Of a stretch of DNA of 24,771 nt, positions 7,199-16,242 are shown piece after piece. Source of the DNA: a virus; the IMG/VR virus record IMGVR_UViG_3300031722_000161, positions 1-24,771 of that record; one strand, written 5' to 3'. A program made the position numbers and the translations under genes. The notes beneath the pieces are model-generated. The model saw nothing but the letters and a program-made list of their open reading frames with translations. It was not told the DNA's origin and made no database searches. Numbering within the stretch: position 1 is the stretch's first letter; each line of letters opens with the position of its first letter.

Positions 7199-10100
7199 TC
7201 AGGCGTTCACGTCGCCCCGGAAAGCCATCTCGAACTGGTCTGATTTTTCGGTGTAACGTCCCTGCAAAATCGTGCGCAGAACGTGGATGGGCGCGCCGCA
7301 GGCGTAGGTGTCAAAACGCTCTACATTGCCCGCCGACCAGCCGCCGCCCCAGCCCAGGGCGGGCACGGTGAAATAAGCCGCCCCGGTCGCCGGATTGACG
7401 GGCGCGCAGTCGGTATTGATGTCGCCGGTGCCGACTTGGCCGACGTGCTCGCCGATGATGCGAAATTGCATTGAGCTGGTGAAGATCAGCGCCCATCGCT
7501 CGCTGATGGCTCCGCGATTTGTGACCGCCACCGGGTAATCGGTCTGGTTGAAGTTGGCCAGCGGGGCCGCGCCGATCAGCTCATCGCTCCAGGCGCCGGT
7601 CCAAGTCTGCTGGTCGATGTAGTTGGCCACGCGGGCGAACAGGTCGCCGAACAGAAGAACGCTGCTGACGTAACTGCCGAGCGGGTAGTTGTGCGTCAGG
7701 TTAGGCGAAACCGACAGCTTTCCGCTGATGTCAGCCGTGTTGACCATCACCATGTCCTCAATCCTATGGAACACGGTCCACGGCTGCGGATGGGCGGTGA
7801 TGTCGCGGTCCACCGGAACCGTGAAGGTGCCAGGGTCAAGATCGGTGGTGTAAAGCGTGCGCGGCACGGTGGCGCCCAGCGCATTCTTAACGCGCACATA
7901 GGCAATGCGGACCCGGCCCAGGTCGTAATCGGTGCCCTTAACAAGCGGATTGGGCAGCTGCAGCGGCGCAGTGTGATGCACCAGGACCAGGCCGCCTTCA
8001 CGGTAAATCGGAACACGGCCGTCGAGCGGAAGGCGTACCGTGTCCAGCCCGAGAATGCTGGCGTCCAGCGGCAAGTAGCCAATGGCCACAGCGTTGTAGG
8101 TCAACGTCTCAGGAACCACGGGCGCGCCGGTCCAGCGCACCACACCCCGGAGCGCATCAAAAGAGCCGGTGTAGCCGCCCGTCAGTTGGCCCGCATCATT
8201 GGCGCTGCCGATCACCTCGCCGGACTGCAACTGCAGCACCCCTGTTTTCAATGGGGCGCTCCGGGTGCGGAACACGCCGCCATCGACGAGCCCGCTGGAA
8301 ATGTCGCGGGTCAGATTGGCCCAGGTGACGAGGTTTTGCCCGCCCGCCGGGACAGCTGCAAAACTCAGTACACCGGCTGATGAAAGGCTCCCAGCGTTGG
8401 CCACCGAAGGCAGGCTGGTCTTGACGCTCCAGCCGCTGCGCAGCACACCGGCCACGCAGGTGTAGAGCGATCCGCCCACGCTGAAAACGGCGGCATTCAC
8501 AGCATCCGCAGATGGCGAGCTAGGCAGTTCCAGCGTCCAGCCGCCCAGCGTGACCGGAGCGGTTGCGGTGGCATCGGTGTACGTGATGACATCATCCGAG
8601 GTGTAGGTCGTCACGGACTTGGCGCCGATCTGGTAGAGCACATCGCTTATCGTGCCGGTCGTGACCGCACCTTGCCCAATGTAGTTGCTGTAAGTCCCCT
8701 GCACATACCAGGCCGACCCTGGAGGCGCGGTGTAAACACGCAGCCACATTGGCAAATTGAATGTGGGCGACAGCACAATCTGGCCCGTGGCATAGTTGAT
8801 CGAGCCTAAATCCACCGTCTGGGAGCCCGCTGGCGTTCCAAGCACTGAAAAGACCCTACCGCCCTTGTCGTACAGCCATGCGAAAAAATCAGATTCGGGA
8901 TGCACAGCATTAAGGGGGTTCACGAACCGCATAAGCGCGGAAAAACTGCCCTCAGCCATCGGCGTGCTAACCACATCGACCAGGGTAAAACTGGCATCGC
9001 CATTGCTCAAAAAATCCGTGCTTGATGGAGTGATAACCGTGTGCGGCGTGATAACGGTTGCGCTGTGCGGTGTGGTCAAGATGTAATCGACCGTCACGCC
9101 AGTATCCGGGAAGCTTGTCGGTGTGAAGCGCCAGCGCTGCGCGGTCGGCGTACCAAATAACTGCACCAGCGCTGCATCGCCACCGGCAGGCGTAGCCGAC
9201 TTTGCAACGCCACCGCTTATCCAGCGCACTGTGCCAATCGGCTTGTCCCACGGCGTCTCAATGATCGCCGACAGTGCAACCGGCACCGTCCCCAGGTCAT
9301 AAGCTGCCGCGCTGGCCGCTGAGCCGTAGCTAGCCAGCAGCACGCTCCCGACATCGGGCAGCGCGCCGAGCGTCGCGGCCATTGAGCCGGTTTCGTAATT
9401 GAGGTTGCCGATCCCATAACCACTGCTGCCGCCAGACAATTTCCCGTAAAGCGCGGCATCGGTCAGGGTGTACCAGCGGCCCTGCGTCATGTAGTCGAGC
9501 GCGAACGTGCCGGGCGCCGGGGGCGGCGAAAACGCGTTCACGTAGCCCGTCCCCTGATTCGCCGTTGTGACCGTGAAAGCGGCGCTGTGCGGTTCGGCGG
9601 CCACAGCAGTGGCAGGGCGGTAGGCCAGGCTCACGGCGACCACACCGTAAGACGGCGCACTCCCGCTGAAAGTGGCGGTTCCCGTGCTGTAGCTCACCGT
9701 GCCAACGGGTGTAGCGCCCTGCAGCAGCACGCCGTCGCCCACTTCCATGCATTGGATGGCGCCCAGCATGATGACAAGCGATTTCGGGCTGATGGGGCCG
9801 GGCGCCGTCAGTACAACACCGGGGCCAACGGCCATATTTACCACCGGCACCGAAATGCTGGTGTAGCCGGTTGGATTTGTCGTAGTGCGCCGGGCATAGG
9901 GCTGCACGTCGGTCATCGGCGTCTCGATAGTCGCAGCGGGCACGATAGGGGCGTAAATGCCGCTATCCGTCATGAGGCTGTAGTCGCCAGGCATGCCAGC
10001 AACGCCGAGTTTTTTGATGCCGCAAAACTCTGTTCCGCCTGCGAGGTTGGTGCTGTACACCTGGGCCCATGATGTTTCGACAAGTCCGACGCGCATTGCG

Positions 10101-10714
10101 GGCGGGCCAAGAAAGTCATGATCGAGCTTGTTGCTGATGTCGCATGTCAACACGCTGGCCGTCAGCATCACCGTGCCGCCGCCCTCGACCACGGCAATCG
10201 GCTCGGAGGACAACGTGGCACGCAAAATCCGTACAAACTGCTCGACGCCATCAGGGTTGCGCAGCACCAGCGTGTCGCCACCGGACGGGGCCGTTCCGCC
10301 GACCAGGCTGATGAGCCGGATTTGTCGGCTCAGGGCGTAGTGCGTGTCATAGAGCCGATAAGCGATGCGCGGCCCTTTCACCAGGTATTTCTCAATCGCC
10401 GTTTGCGCTGCGCTGCGGGTATCGGCCCAGCCCGCCGTTTTGAACAGCGCGCAATGCACCAGCGGGTCAACAGGTGGCACGGTGATGATGGCGTGTGCGC
10501 CCAGCAGCGTGTTCGTGTCGCTGGTGTGCGCTACGCCAAACACTTTGCGGATCTGCGCCCGCCCGATGGCCCAGTCAACCTGCGACGAATCCGGGAACAG
10601 GTTGTTGCTCTGGCCGTCAATGACATCGACGCCCGTCATGCCGCCGCCGCCCTCCGGCACATCGGCCATGACGGCTGATTTTTTGAGCTTGATGTCGTCA
10701 GTGAGGATAGGCAT
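7199..10714 (-). CDS. Large tail-tip/baseplate structural protein, 1171 aa
   Basis: The largest protein after the tape measure gene product. Its N-terminus (LTDDIKLKKSAVMADVPEGG, then a DGQSNNLFPDSSQVDWAIGR stretch and RKVFGVAHTSDTNTLLGAH) has the look of a conserved family of large siphophage structural proteins. I cannot name a characterised member. The middle is built of beta-sandwich modules marked by a recurring G-x-(I/L/V)-x-Y-x-TG motif: GTVSYSTG (338-345), GNLNYETG (436-443), GSINYATG (637-644) and a degenerate GVVRWTG (857-863). No membrane segment or catalytic motif is visible. GGAG of the RBS overlaps the stop region of the 132-aa gene. By size and place it may form the distal tail ring or tip scaffold that carries the later fibre-like proteins, replacing lambda M-L-K-I-J functions. 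Confidence 0.82.
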   Translation of the reverse strand: MPILTDDIKLKKSAVMADVPEGGGGMTGVDVIDGQSNNLFPDSSQVDWAIGRAQIRKVFGVAHTSDTNTLLGAHAIITVPPVDPLVHCALFKTAGWADTRSAAQTAIEKYLVKGPRIAYRLYDTHYALSRQIRLISLVGGTAPSGGDTLVLRNPDGVEQFVRILRATLSSEPIAVVEGGGTVMLTASVLTCDISNKLDHDFLGPPAMRVGLVETSWAQVYSTNLAGGTEFCGIKKLGVAGMPGDYSLMTDSGIYAPIVPAATIETPMTDVQPYARRTTTNPTGYTSISVPVVNMAVGPGVVLTAPGPISPKSLVIMLGAIQCMEVGDGVLLQGATPVGTVSYSTGTATFSGSAPSYGVVAVSLAYRPATAVAAEPHSAAFTVTTANQGTGYVNAFSPPPAPGTFALDYMTQGRWYTLTDAALYGKLSGGSSGYGIGNLNYETGSMAATLGALPDVGSVLLASYGSAASAAAYDLGTVPVALSAIIETPWDKPIGTVRWISGGVAKSATPAGGDAALVQLFGTPTAQRWRFTPTSFPDTGVTVDYILTTPHSATVITPHTVITPSSTDFLSNGDASFTLVDVVSTPMAEGSFSALMRFVNPLNAVHPESDFFAWLYDKGGRVFSVLGTPAGSQTVDLGSINYATGQIVLSPTFNLPMWLRVYTAPPGSAWYVQGTYSNYIGQGAVTTGTISDVLYQIGAKSVTTYTSDDVITYTDATATAPVTLGGWTLELPSSPSADAVNAAVFSVGGSLYTCVAGVLRSGWSVKTSLPSVANAGSLSSAGVLSFAAVPAGGQNLVTWANLTRDISSGLVDGGVFRTRSAPLKTGVLQLQSGEVIGSANDAGQLTGGYTGSFDALRGVVRWTGAPVVPETLTYNAVAIGYLPLDASILGLDTVRLPLDGRVPIYREGGLVLVHHTAPLQLPNPLVKGTDYDLGRVRIAYVRVKNALGATVPRTLYTTDLDPGTFTVPVDRDITAHPQPWTVFHRIEDMVMVNTADISGKLSVSPNLTHNYPLGSYVSSVLLFGDLFARVANYIDQQTWTGAWSDELIGAAPLANFNQTDYPVAVTNRGAISERWALIFTSSMQFRIIGEHVGQVGTGDINTDCAPVNPATGAAYFTVPALGWGGGWSAGNVERFDTYACGAPIHVLRTILQGRYTEKSDQFEMAFRGDVNA

Positions 10715-10719
10715 AGGTG

Positions 10720-11118
10720 TTAAATCTCCAAAAATCTCAGGGTTGGCACGTACCAGTCGTCGGGCTGGATCGAACCGTCTTCGTAAAAAATCACAGGAAA
10801 GCCTCGCAACGCCCCGGCCGCATGGTTAAAAATCACTGTGCGGGCCACGCTGCGCACAACCAGCGTCAGCTCGATGCCGGGGAGCGAGGCCAAGGCCTGC
10901 AGCGTGTCGCACAGCGCACGGGTACACCAGGTGCAATCCTCACTGCCCTCAAGCGTGATGGGGCGGCCTGCAAGCTTGAGAGCAACATCGATGATCAATG
11001 CGCCCTCGGTGCTGTATTCGGTGGACTGCTCCACGGGCGACCAGCCGTATTCGTTAGACCAGTTCAGGGCTTCTGGCAGCTCAACGGTGGTGGTGTTGTA
11101 GGTCAAGGTGATGGTCAT
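10720..11118 (-). CDS. Small tail protein with Cys-rich motif, 132 aa
   Basis: Starts MTITLTYNTTTVELPEALNW and overlaps the end of the tape measure gene by 4 bases (ATGA), so it is translationally coupled to it. The N-terminal half looks like a beta-sandwich similar in style to distal-tail proteins. Residues 57-70 hold EGSEDCTWCTRALC, with Cys at 62, 65 and 70, which could bind a metal with one further ligand or form a disulfide. The C-terminus returns to strands (GFPVIFYEDGSIQPDDWYVP, then TLRFLEI). Position directly after the tape measure gene is where lambda M or a distal tail (Dit-like) protein would be. The family is not recognised. Confidence 0.8.
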   Translation of the reverse strand: MTITLTYNTTTVELPEALNWSNEYGWSPVEQSTEYSTEGALIIDVALKLAGRPITLEGSEDCTWCTRALCDTLQALASLPGIELTLVVRSVARTVIFNHAAGALRGFPVIFYEDGSIQPDDWYVPTLRFLEI

Positions 11119-14100
11119 GATGCGGTACTGCGTGCGGTGGTCAGTTGGCTCAAGATGTCGCTGAGATTGATGGCGCTGGCAGCGTCCGTCATGCTGATCG
11201 TCTTCTGAGCACTGCCGGGGATCGTGATGTTGGTGACATAAGTGTTGGTCGCAGGCGTGGGTTGGGCTGCAGGTGCCGCTGCTGGTGTTACCGCTGGCTG
11301 GGGTGTAGATGCCGCATTGCTTTGCGCTGCAGCCGTAGCACTGGCACTGGAATTGGCATTGGTACTGGCATTGGCTAGGACAAGCTCATCAATCTTTTTC
11401 TGCAGCTTGGTGCTCCAAGTTGAGCCGTCCATATCTTCGGCGCGCGTCCCCGCAGTAACCGACTTTCCGTTGTACGGCAGGGCAGTTTCATTTGATAGTT
11501 TCAGCGCCTGTTCTTCAGTCAGACCTTGCGATTTGGCATTTTCATAAATGCTTCTTTGGGTCTGGATTTCTTGGATGACGCGCTGGCCAGCGGTGTTCAA
11601 GCTGTAGCCTTCTTTGTCGATATTCAGCCGCTCACGCTCCAGAGCATTGCGACGCTCAACCAGGGCATTTTCCGCTTCCAGCAGCGCGATCTGGTGCTCG
11701 CTGTAGTCAGCAGACAGCGTGTACCGCATCATCATTTTCTCAAAGGCGTCAGCCCGCGCTTTGATGGCTTCGGTGCTGAGTTGAGTGGCGGCAGTCTCCA
11801 ACACTGTCGAGGCAGTGTTCGTCTTTGTTTTTGAATTCCACTCGTCGCGGATCTGATTTCCGGTTTTCAGCGACTCCAATTGCTTTTTCAGCTCAGTGAC
11901 GCCCGCTTTGGTGGCCTCGGCTTCCGTTAGCTTGATTTCAGCTGAGCGGATGCTGTTTTCGATGGTCAGGCGCTGGACTTCCGTGAGTTGGCCCTTGGCC
12001 TCCAATTCGGCTCTGGTGGCATTGGAGACGGCCATGATTCCAGTGGCCTCGGCCATCAAAGTGGTGTAGCGCAGCTCGATCAGCTTGATGTCGATTTCTT
12101 TCTGCTTGATGACTGCCTGCGTATATGCATATTCATTGCCTAGGCGCAGTGCTCTTTGCTTTTCTGCTTCGGCCTGGGCCTGCAGTAGGGTGTAACCTGA
12201 CTGCTGCAGTTGCAGCTCCGACTGCTGCGCCGAAGCCCGTGCAGATTCGAGTCTGATCGAATCGCTCAAGGCATCTTTGTAGAGCGCTTCGGCCTGCGTG
12301 CGGCGGCGGGTGGCATCCGTCACGGCCTCTTTTGAGATCATTCCCTCTTTTTCGAGCCGGATGTAATCGGCCTCGACTTGCATGGCCTTTTCCAGGGCGA
12401 CACGCGATGAGGCCACTGCCAATGCATTGTCCTTATATGCGTCAAGGGCAATCCGACGCGCAGTCGCCTCGTTTTTAGCTGCTTCAAGCGCGTTGCGGCT
12501 GGCGATAGTTTCAGCCTCCATCGCGCTGACCTTCGCCCGGATTTCAGTGATGTCCTTAGCCCGTGCCGTTGATTCTTTTTCGTTACCAGCGATCAGCGCG
12601 AGCTTTTGGGTCAGCTCAGACTGCAGCGTGGCGAGACCTTGATTCCGGGCGCTGGTCAACGCGCTCAAAGCCACCACATTTTTTTCAGCGGCGGCAATTT
12701 CGGCCTGCAGCGTGTCGGCATCATTGCCGCGCAGCTTGGTCAGTGCCACGATACTGTCACCCTCGATTTTTGCGGCAGCAGCCAGCTTCTCGGACACGGT
12801 GACCTGCTTTTCCTGCGCTACTACGACCTCGCCCAGCAGGACGCCGAGCTGCACCCACTTCTCATTTAGGCCAGTGGTGCTGTCTGCCATGATTTTCTGG
12901 GCCAGCGCTGCGCCGTCGGTGGCGGCGGCATTGGCTTGGATGGCCGTGGTGGCATTAGCCATCTTCGCAGCTGCTGCGGCTGCGGCCTGAGCACCTGCAC
13001 GCATCGCCTCTGTTGATGCGCCCAGGGCATCTGCATGCTTTATGGACATGCCTGCCGCCGATGCAAACGACTCGGTGAGCGCCTCGACGCGGCCCGCCGC
13101 GCCACCGAAAATTTCTTTCAGCGCATCGAGCGGATTGGACAGCGTGGTCAGCGCCCCGGCCAGCACGCCGACGGCTTTAGCCGAACCGAAAATTATCTCG
13201 ATGAAGGCTGCAATCGGCACCACAATCACGCCCAGAACAGCGGCCAGCGTGCGCAGGGACAGCGTCAGCACCGCCATGCCGCCCGAGTCGCCCAGATTCG
13301 TCAGGCTCAGATCCAGCGCGTTTTTAAAGCGCTCCCAGCTGCCAGCAGCAGTATTCGTATCGCCCTCCATCGACTTGAGCGATTCGGCCAGCGCCGGGAA
13401 CAGGTCGCGAGCAGCCAGCTTTCCAGCGCCGACCAGGTTGACTAACTGCAGCTCGGTTAACCCCAAACCTTTGGCAACCAGAGACAGCGAGCCCGGCAAA
13501 TTTTCGCTCAATTGCCCACGAAGCTCTTCCATTTGCACGGTTCCCTTGCTGGCCATTTGGCTCAAAGCCTGCAGAGCAAGGGATACGCGGTCGGTGGACA
13601 GGCCGAGCGTGGCACCGGCTTTTGTGACGCTGCTAAACAGCGCATTGGTGGTTTCCAGCGGGATTCCAGCAGATTTTGTGGCTGCTGAAAATCCAATAAA
13701 TGATCTCGACAAACTGCCAGCCGACACGCCTGCGCTGTCCGCAGTCCTGCGCAAAAAGTCGAGCTGCCCGGCGGCCGTGGCGCTGTTTTTGTAAATGGCG
13801 TCCAGCGCCCGGCGCGTGGACTCCAATTCGGTGTTTGACTTCCAGAAGGCCGCGCCCAGCTCGGAGACCTTGCCGACCAGATAGCCGATGCCGTTGGCAA
13901 TCAGGTTGCCGCCGGTGATCTGGCCCATGCCCGTGCTGAACGCGGCGCGTGCCTTGTCGGTGAGCGTCAGCGTGCCCTCGATTTGCCGCAGGCTCAGCTC
14001 TAACTCCTTGATTTTTGCGTTGCCTGCCGCAAAGGCGCTCTGCAGCCCGGCCCCAGTGGCACTGCTGCTGGTGCGGATGGTGTCCATCGCGGCGCGCACC

Positions 14101-15377
14101 CGTGCAATTTCCGACTGCAGCTCCTGGGCGCTGCGCACGCCGACCGTGCTGTATGCATTTTTCAGCGCCGTGGCGGCGGCGGCAGCAGCCTCGGCCAGGC
14201 GCTTTTGCTCAGCGGCGGCGGCTTGCTGCGCTATCGTAGAACGCGCAGTTTCGGCGGCTAAAAACCGCTCAGCCTCAGTTAGCAGATCAGCAGCGCGCTT
14301 GGCTTTGGCAGCAGCTTCCGCCGCTTCAACGATGGCAAACGCATCACGCTGCCATTTATCCGCTGCATCGCTGGCAGCCTGTTTGGCGGCAGCAGTGGCA
14401 GTAGCCAGACGCTGCTGTTCAGCGGCAGCAGCGGTGGCGGCAGCGGTTGTTTTCCGCGTCTGGGCTTCAGCCTCGTGCTGGGCTGCGATTTCAGCAAGCA
14501 GGGCATTGCGCCCTTTTACAGCCTGCTCTTCCGCTGCTTTTGCCTGAATAGACAGCAGCCGGTCAGATTCGCGCATTTCGTCAGCGGCTGCTTTTGCGGC
14601 GGCGGCGGTAGCGGCAGAATTTTTCAGAGCTCTAGCCAGGTCATCAACCTGGGTTCTCAGCCCGGCTTCTGCGGCGCCGAGGGCTTTTTGGGTTTGCGCC
14701 AGGCCGGTTCCCTCAACCCCCAGCGCCTTGAGTGCAGTGCGCGATGCGTCCAGGGCGCGATTGGTGTCGCCAAGGTCAGCCGACAGCCTGCGGGTGGCGC
14801 TTTGGGCGCGCTCATATTCGGCGGTCAGGGCGCGCTCGGACTGCTCGGCGGCTTTTGCGCTGGCAACATCCGTCTTCAGTTCGTCGTTTTTTTGCTTGAG
14901 GCTTATGCGCAAATCGGCAATGGTGGTGCGCAGCTGGCTGTTAGCGTTTTTGTATTCGTCGGTGCCGCGCGCGGCGCCGGTGTAATCTGTGCGCAGCTGC
15001 ACCAGGGCGGCGCGCTGCTCGGCCAGTTTGTTTTTGGTGTCGGCTACCACCTGGGCGGCAGCGGCCTGGGCGCTGGTCATGGCCTGGGTGCTGGCCTGCG
15101 CGGTGCGCAGGTCACCGGCCAGCGCCTGCAGCTCCCGGTCAGCCGTGTTCAGCGCCTGGCCGACCTGGCCAGACTCCAGCTTCAGCGCCCTGAAGGTTTC
15201 AATCGCCTGCTGTTTTTCGCCCAGGGCCTTGAGCGCATCGGCGGCGCTCAGGGCCTTGGTCTTCAAATCCCCGTCCAGAGTGCCAGCCAGCCCGCGCAGT
15301 GTCTTTTCGAGGGTATCGACGCTGGCCGTTCCGCTGACGGCCGCCTCGATGTCGTACTTGATTTTTGGTTCTGCCAT
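11115..15377 (-). CDS. Tape measure protein, 1420 aa
   Basis: Sets tail length and is probably ejected with the DNA. Residues 1-470 are a very Ala/Gln/Lys-rich coiled-coil region. Residues about 510-695 form the tape-measure domain (NTELESTRRALDAIYKN, SRSFIGFSAATKSAGI, then MASKGTVQMEELRGQLSENL and SWERFKNAL). Residues about 700-745 are strongly hydrophobic (LRTLAAVLGVIVVPIAAFIE) and may insert in the host membrane. Residues about 880-1200 are again long helices with Glu/Lys/Ala heptads. About 1340-1400 is a disordered Ala/Pro/Thr linker before a short beta-like end (TNTYVTNITIPGSAQ). The chaperone genes normally found upstream are absent: only 31 bases separate it from the tail tube gene. 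SD is weak. Confidence 0.95.
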   Translation of the reverse strand: MAEPKIKYDIEAAVSGTASVDTLEKTLRGLAGTLDGDLKTKALSAADALKALGEKQQAIETFRALKLESGQVGQALNTADRELQALAGDLRTAQASTQAMTSAQAAAAQVVADTKNKLAEQRAALVQLRTDYTGAARGTDEYKNANSQLRTTIADLRISLKQKNDELKTDVASAKAAEQSERALTAEYERAQSATRRLSADLGDTNRALDASRTALKALGVEGTGLAQTQKALGAAEAGLRTQVDDLARALKNSAATAAAAKAAADEMRESDRLLSIQAKAAEEQAVKGRNALLAEIAAQHEAEAQTRKTTAAATAAAAEQQRLATATAAAKQAASDAADKWQRDAFAIVEAAEAAAKAKRAADLLTEAERFLAAETARSTIAQQAAAAEQKRLAEAAAAAATALKNAYSTVGVRSAQELQSEIARVRAAMDTIRTSSSATGAGLQSAFAAGNAKIKELELSLRQIEGTLTLTDKARAAFSTGMGQITGGNLIANGIGYLVGKVSELGAAFWKSNTELESTRRALDAIYKNSATAAGQLDFLRRTADSAGVSAGSLSRSFIGFSAATKSAGIPLETTNALFSSVTKAGATLGLSTDRVSLALQALSQMASKGTVQMEELRGQLSENLPGSLSLVAKGLGLTELQLVNLVGAGKLAARDLFPALAESLKSMEGDTNTAAGSWERFKNALDLSLTNLGDSGGMAVLTLSLRTLAAVLGVIVVPIAAFIEIIFGSAKAVGVLAGALTTLSNPLDALKEIFGGAAGRVEALTESFASAAGMSIKHADALGASTEAMRAGAQAAAAAAAKMANATTAIQANAAATDGAALAQKIMADSTTGLNEKWVQLGVLLGEVVVAQEKQVTVSEKLAAAAKIEGDSIVALTKLRGNDADTLQAEIAAAEKNVVALSALTSARNQGLATLQSELTQKLALIAGNEKESTARAKDITEIRAKVSAMEAETIASRNALEAAKNEATARRIALDAYKDNALAVASSRVALEKAMQVEADYIRLEKEGMISKEAVTDATRRRTQAEALYKDALSDSIRLESARASAQQSELQLQQSGYTLLQAQAEAEKQRALRLGNEYAYTQAVIKQKEIDIKLIELRYTTLMAEATGIMAVSNATRAELEAKGQLTEVQRLTIENSIRSAEIKLTEAEATKAGVTELKKQLESLKTGNQIRDEWNSKTKTNTASTVLETAATQLSTEAIKARADAFEKMMMRYTLSADYSEHQIALLEAENALVERRNALERERLNIDKEGYSLNTAGQRVIQEIQTQRSIYENAKSQGLTEEQALKLSNETALPYNGKSVTAGTRAEDMDGSTWSTKLQKKIDELVLANASTNANSSASATAAAQSNAASTPQPAVTPAAAPAAQPTPATNTYVTNITIPGSAQKTISMTDAASAINLSDILSQLTTARSTAS

Positions 15378-15408
15378 GACATTCTGTTCTGGGTGAGGAA
15401 ATCAGGCT

Positions 15409-16170
15409 TTAGGTATTGCGAAAGCGCACTTCGTAGGCGTTGGTCTTGCCGGGCGGCACCACCAGCGTTCCTTCGAGATCAAAACCAGCGAAGTCGCTCG
15501 CCAGGAAGTCAAATCCCTTTTTGGTAGCCATCACGGCCTCCCAGGCTTCACACTCAATTTCCTGCCCGTTGACCTTGTTGATGCCTTCAAACACTGCACG
15601 CACACGGATTTGCGGACGCACACCGCCGACAATCGTGGTCGCGTTGTAGGCCTGTGCCGTACCCGTTACATGCAGCTCATCGCCGGTGGAAATTGCCCCG
15701 GTGGACAGTGGCTTGATTTCGCCGGTCAGGTAATTGACGGCGTAATCGGTGCCCTTGACATAAGTCGTGGTGCCTGTCGTGTCTTTCACAGCAAAGCCAG
15801 CTTCGACCACGTTGCGCATGGACAGCTTTACCCATTTGTCCAGTTTTGCAATCACTGTGTCGGCGATGGCACCGGCGCCCTGGGAGTCTTCGCGCACAAC
15901 GCCCTGGAACTGCAGGGCCATAGCGTCTTTGGACGCTGCCGAAATCGTGATGGCGATTTTGGTTGGCTTACCGATGATGACGGTGGCAATCGCCTGGCCA
16001 TAAGCGGCACGGCTTTTGGTCGTCTTTTCCTTGATGTCAGAGTCCGGTGTGATCTCGAACTTGTCGGCGTCCATCGTGTCGCCCAGGCCGCCCCAGGTCT
16101 GGGTATCAGGATCAAAAATATCGAAGCGAACTTCGCCAGATCCAAGAATGGCAGGTGCAATTTGAGACAT
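15409..16170 (-). CDS. Tail tube (major tail) protein
   Basis: The protein is 253 aa from MSQIAPAILGSGEVRFDIFD. A longer in-frame start at 16224 would translate through a terminator hairpin and is rejected. It forms the stacked rings of the non-contractile tube. The core shows alternating strands and the motif DYAVNYLTGEI (142-152), followed by DELHVTGTAQAY, a pattern known in tube proteins. The C-terminal KTNAYEVRFRNT is strand-like. There is no sheath gene beside it, hence a siphovirus tail. It begins 13 bases after the U-tract of an intrinsic terminator, and its SD (GGACTC-type) is only moderate. Tape measure follows at once. Confidence 0.85.
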   Translation of the reverse strand: MSQIAPAILGSGEVRFDIFDPDTQTWGGLGDTMDADKFEITPDSDIKEKTTKSRAAYGQAIATVIIGKPTKIAITISAASKDAMALQFQGVVREDSQGAGAIADTVIAKLDKWVKLSMRNVVEAGFAVKDTTGTTTYVKGTDYAVNYLTGEIKPLSTGAISTGDELHVTGTAQAYNATTIVGGVRPQIRVRAVFEGINKVNGQEIECEAWEAVMATKKGFDFLASDFAGFDLEGTLVVPPGKTNAYEVRFRNT

Positions 16171-16182
16171 GAGAGTCCAATC

Positions 16183-16214
16183 AAAAAAAAGGCCGCTGCA
16201 CAATGCAAGCGGCC
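16183..16214 (-). terminator. Intrinsic terminator inside the late operon, just before the tail tube gene
   Basis: On the minus strand GGCCGCT (complement of 16208-16214) and a further GCA/TGC block pair across a 3-base loop with one bulged base, giving a 10-bp stem with seven G/C-rich outer pairs. Eight U's follow directly (A-run at 16183-16190). It sits between the tail-terminator-like gene (stop at 16243) and the tail tube ATG (16170). It could lower or gate tail transcription, or stabilise the 5' end of a processed tail transcript. A second A-run (16224-16232) lies on its other side. Confidence 0.88.
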
Positions 16215-16242
16215 CGTAGGTCACAAAAAAAACGACACGGTG

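Noticed and set aside
6280-7371. 363-codon plus-strand open frame
   Set aside because: Arg/Gly/Ala-rich shadow of the 386-aa tail gene, with no start signal or domain pattern.
15409-16224. Longer tail tube start at 16224
   Set aside because: The added 18 residues would be coded by the terminator stem and its A-run and have no SD; MSQIAPAILG at 16170 fits much better.
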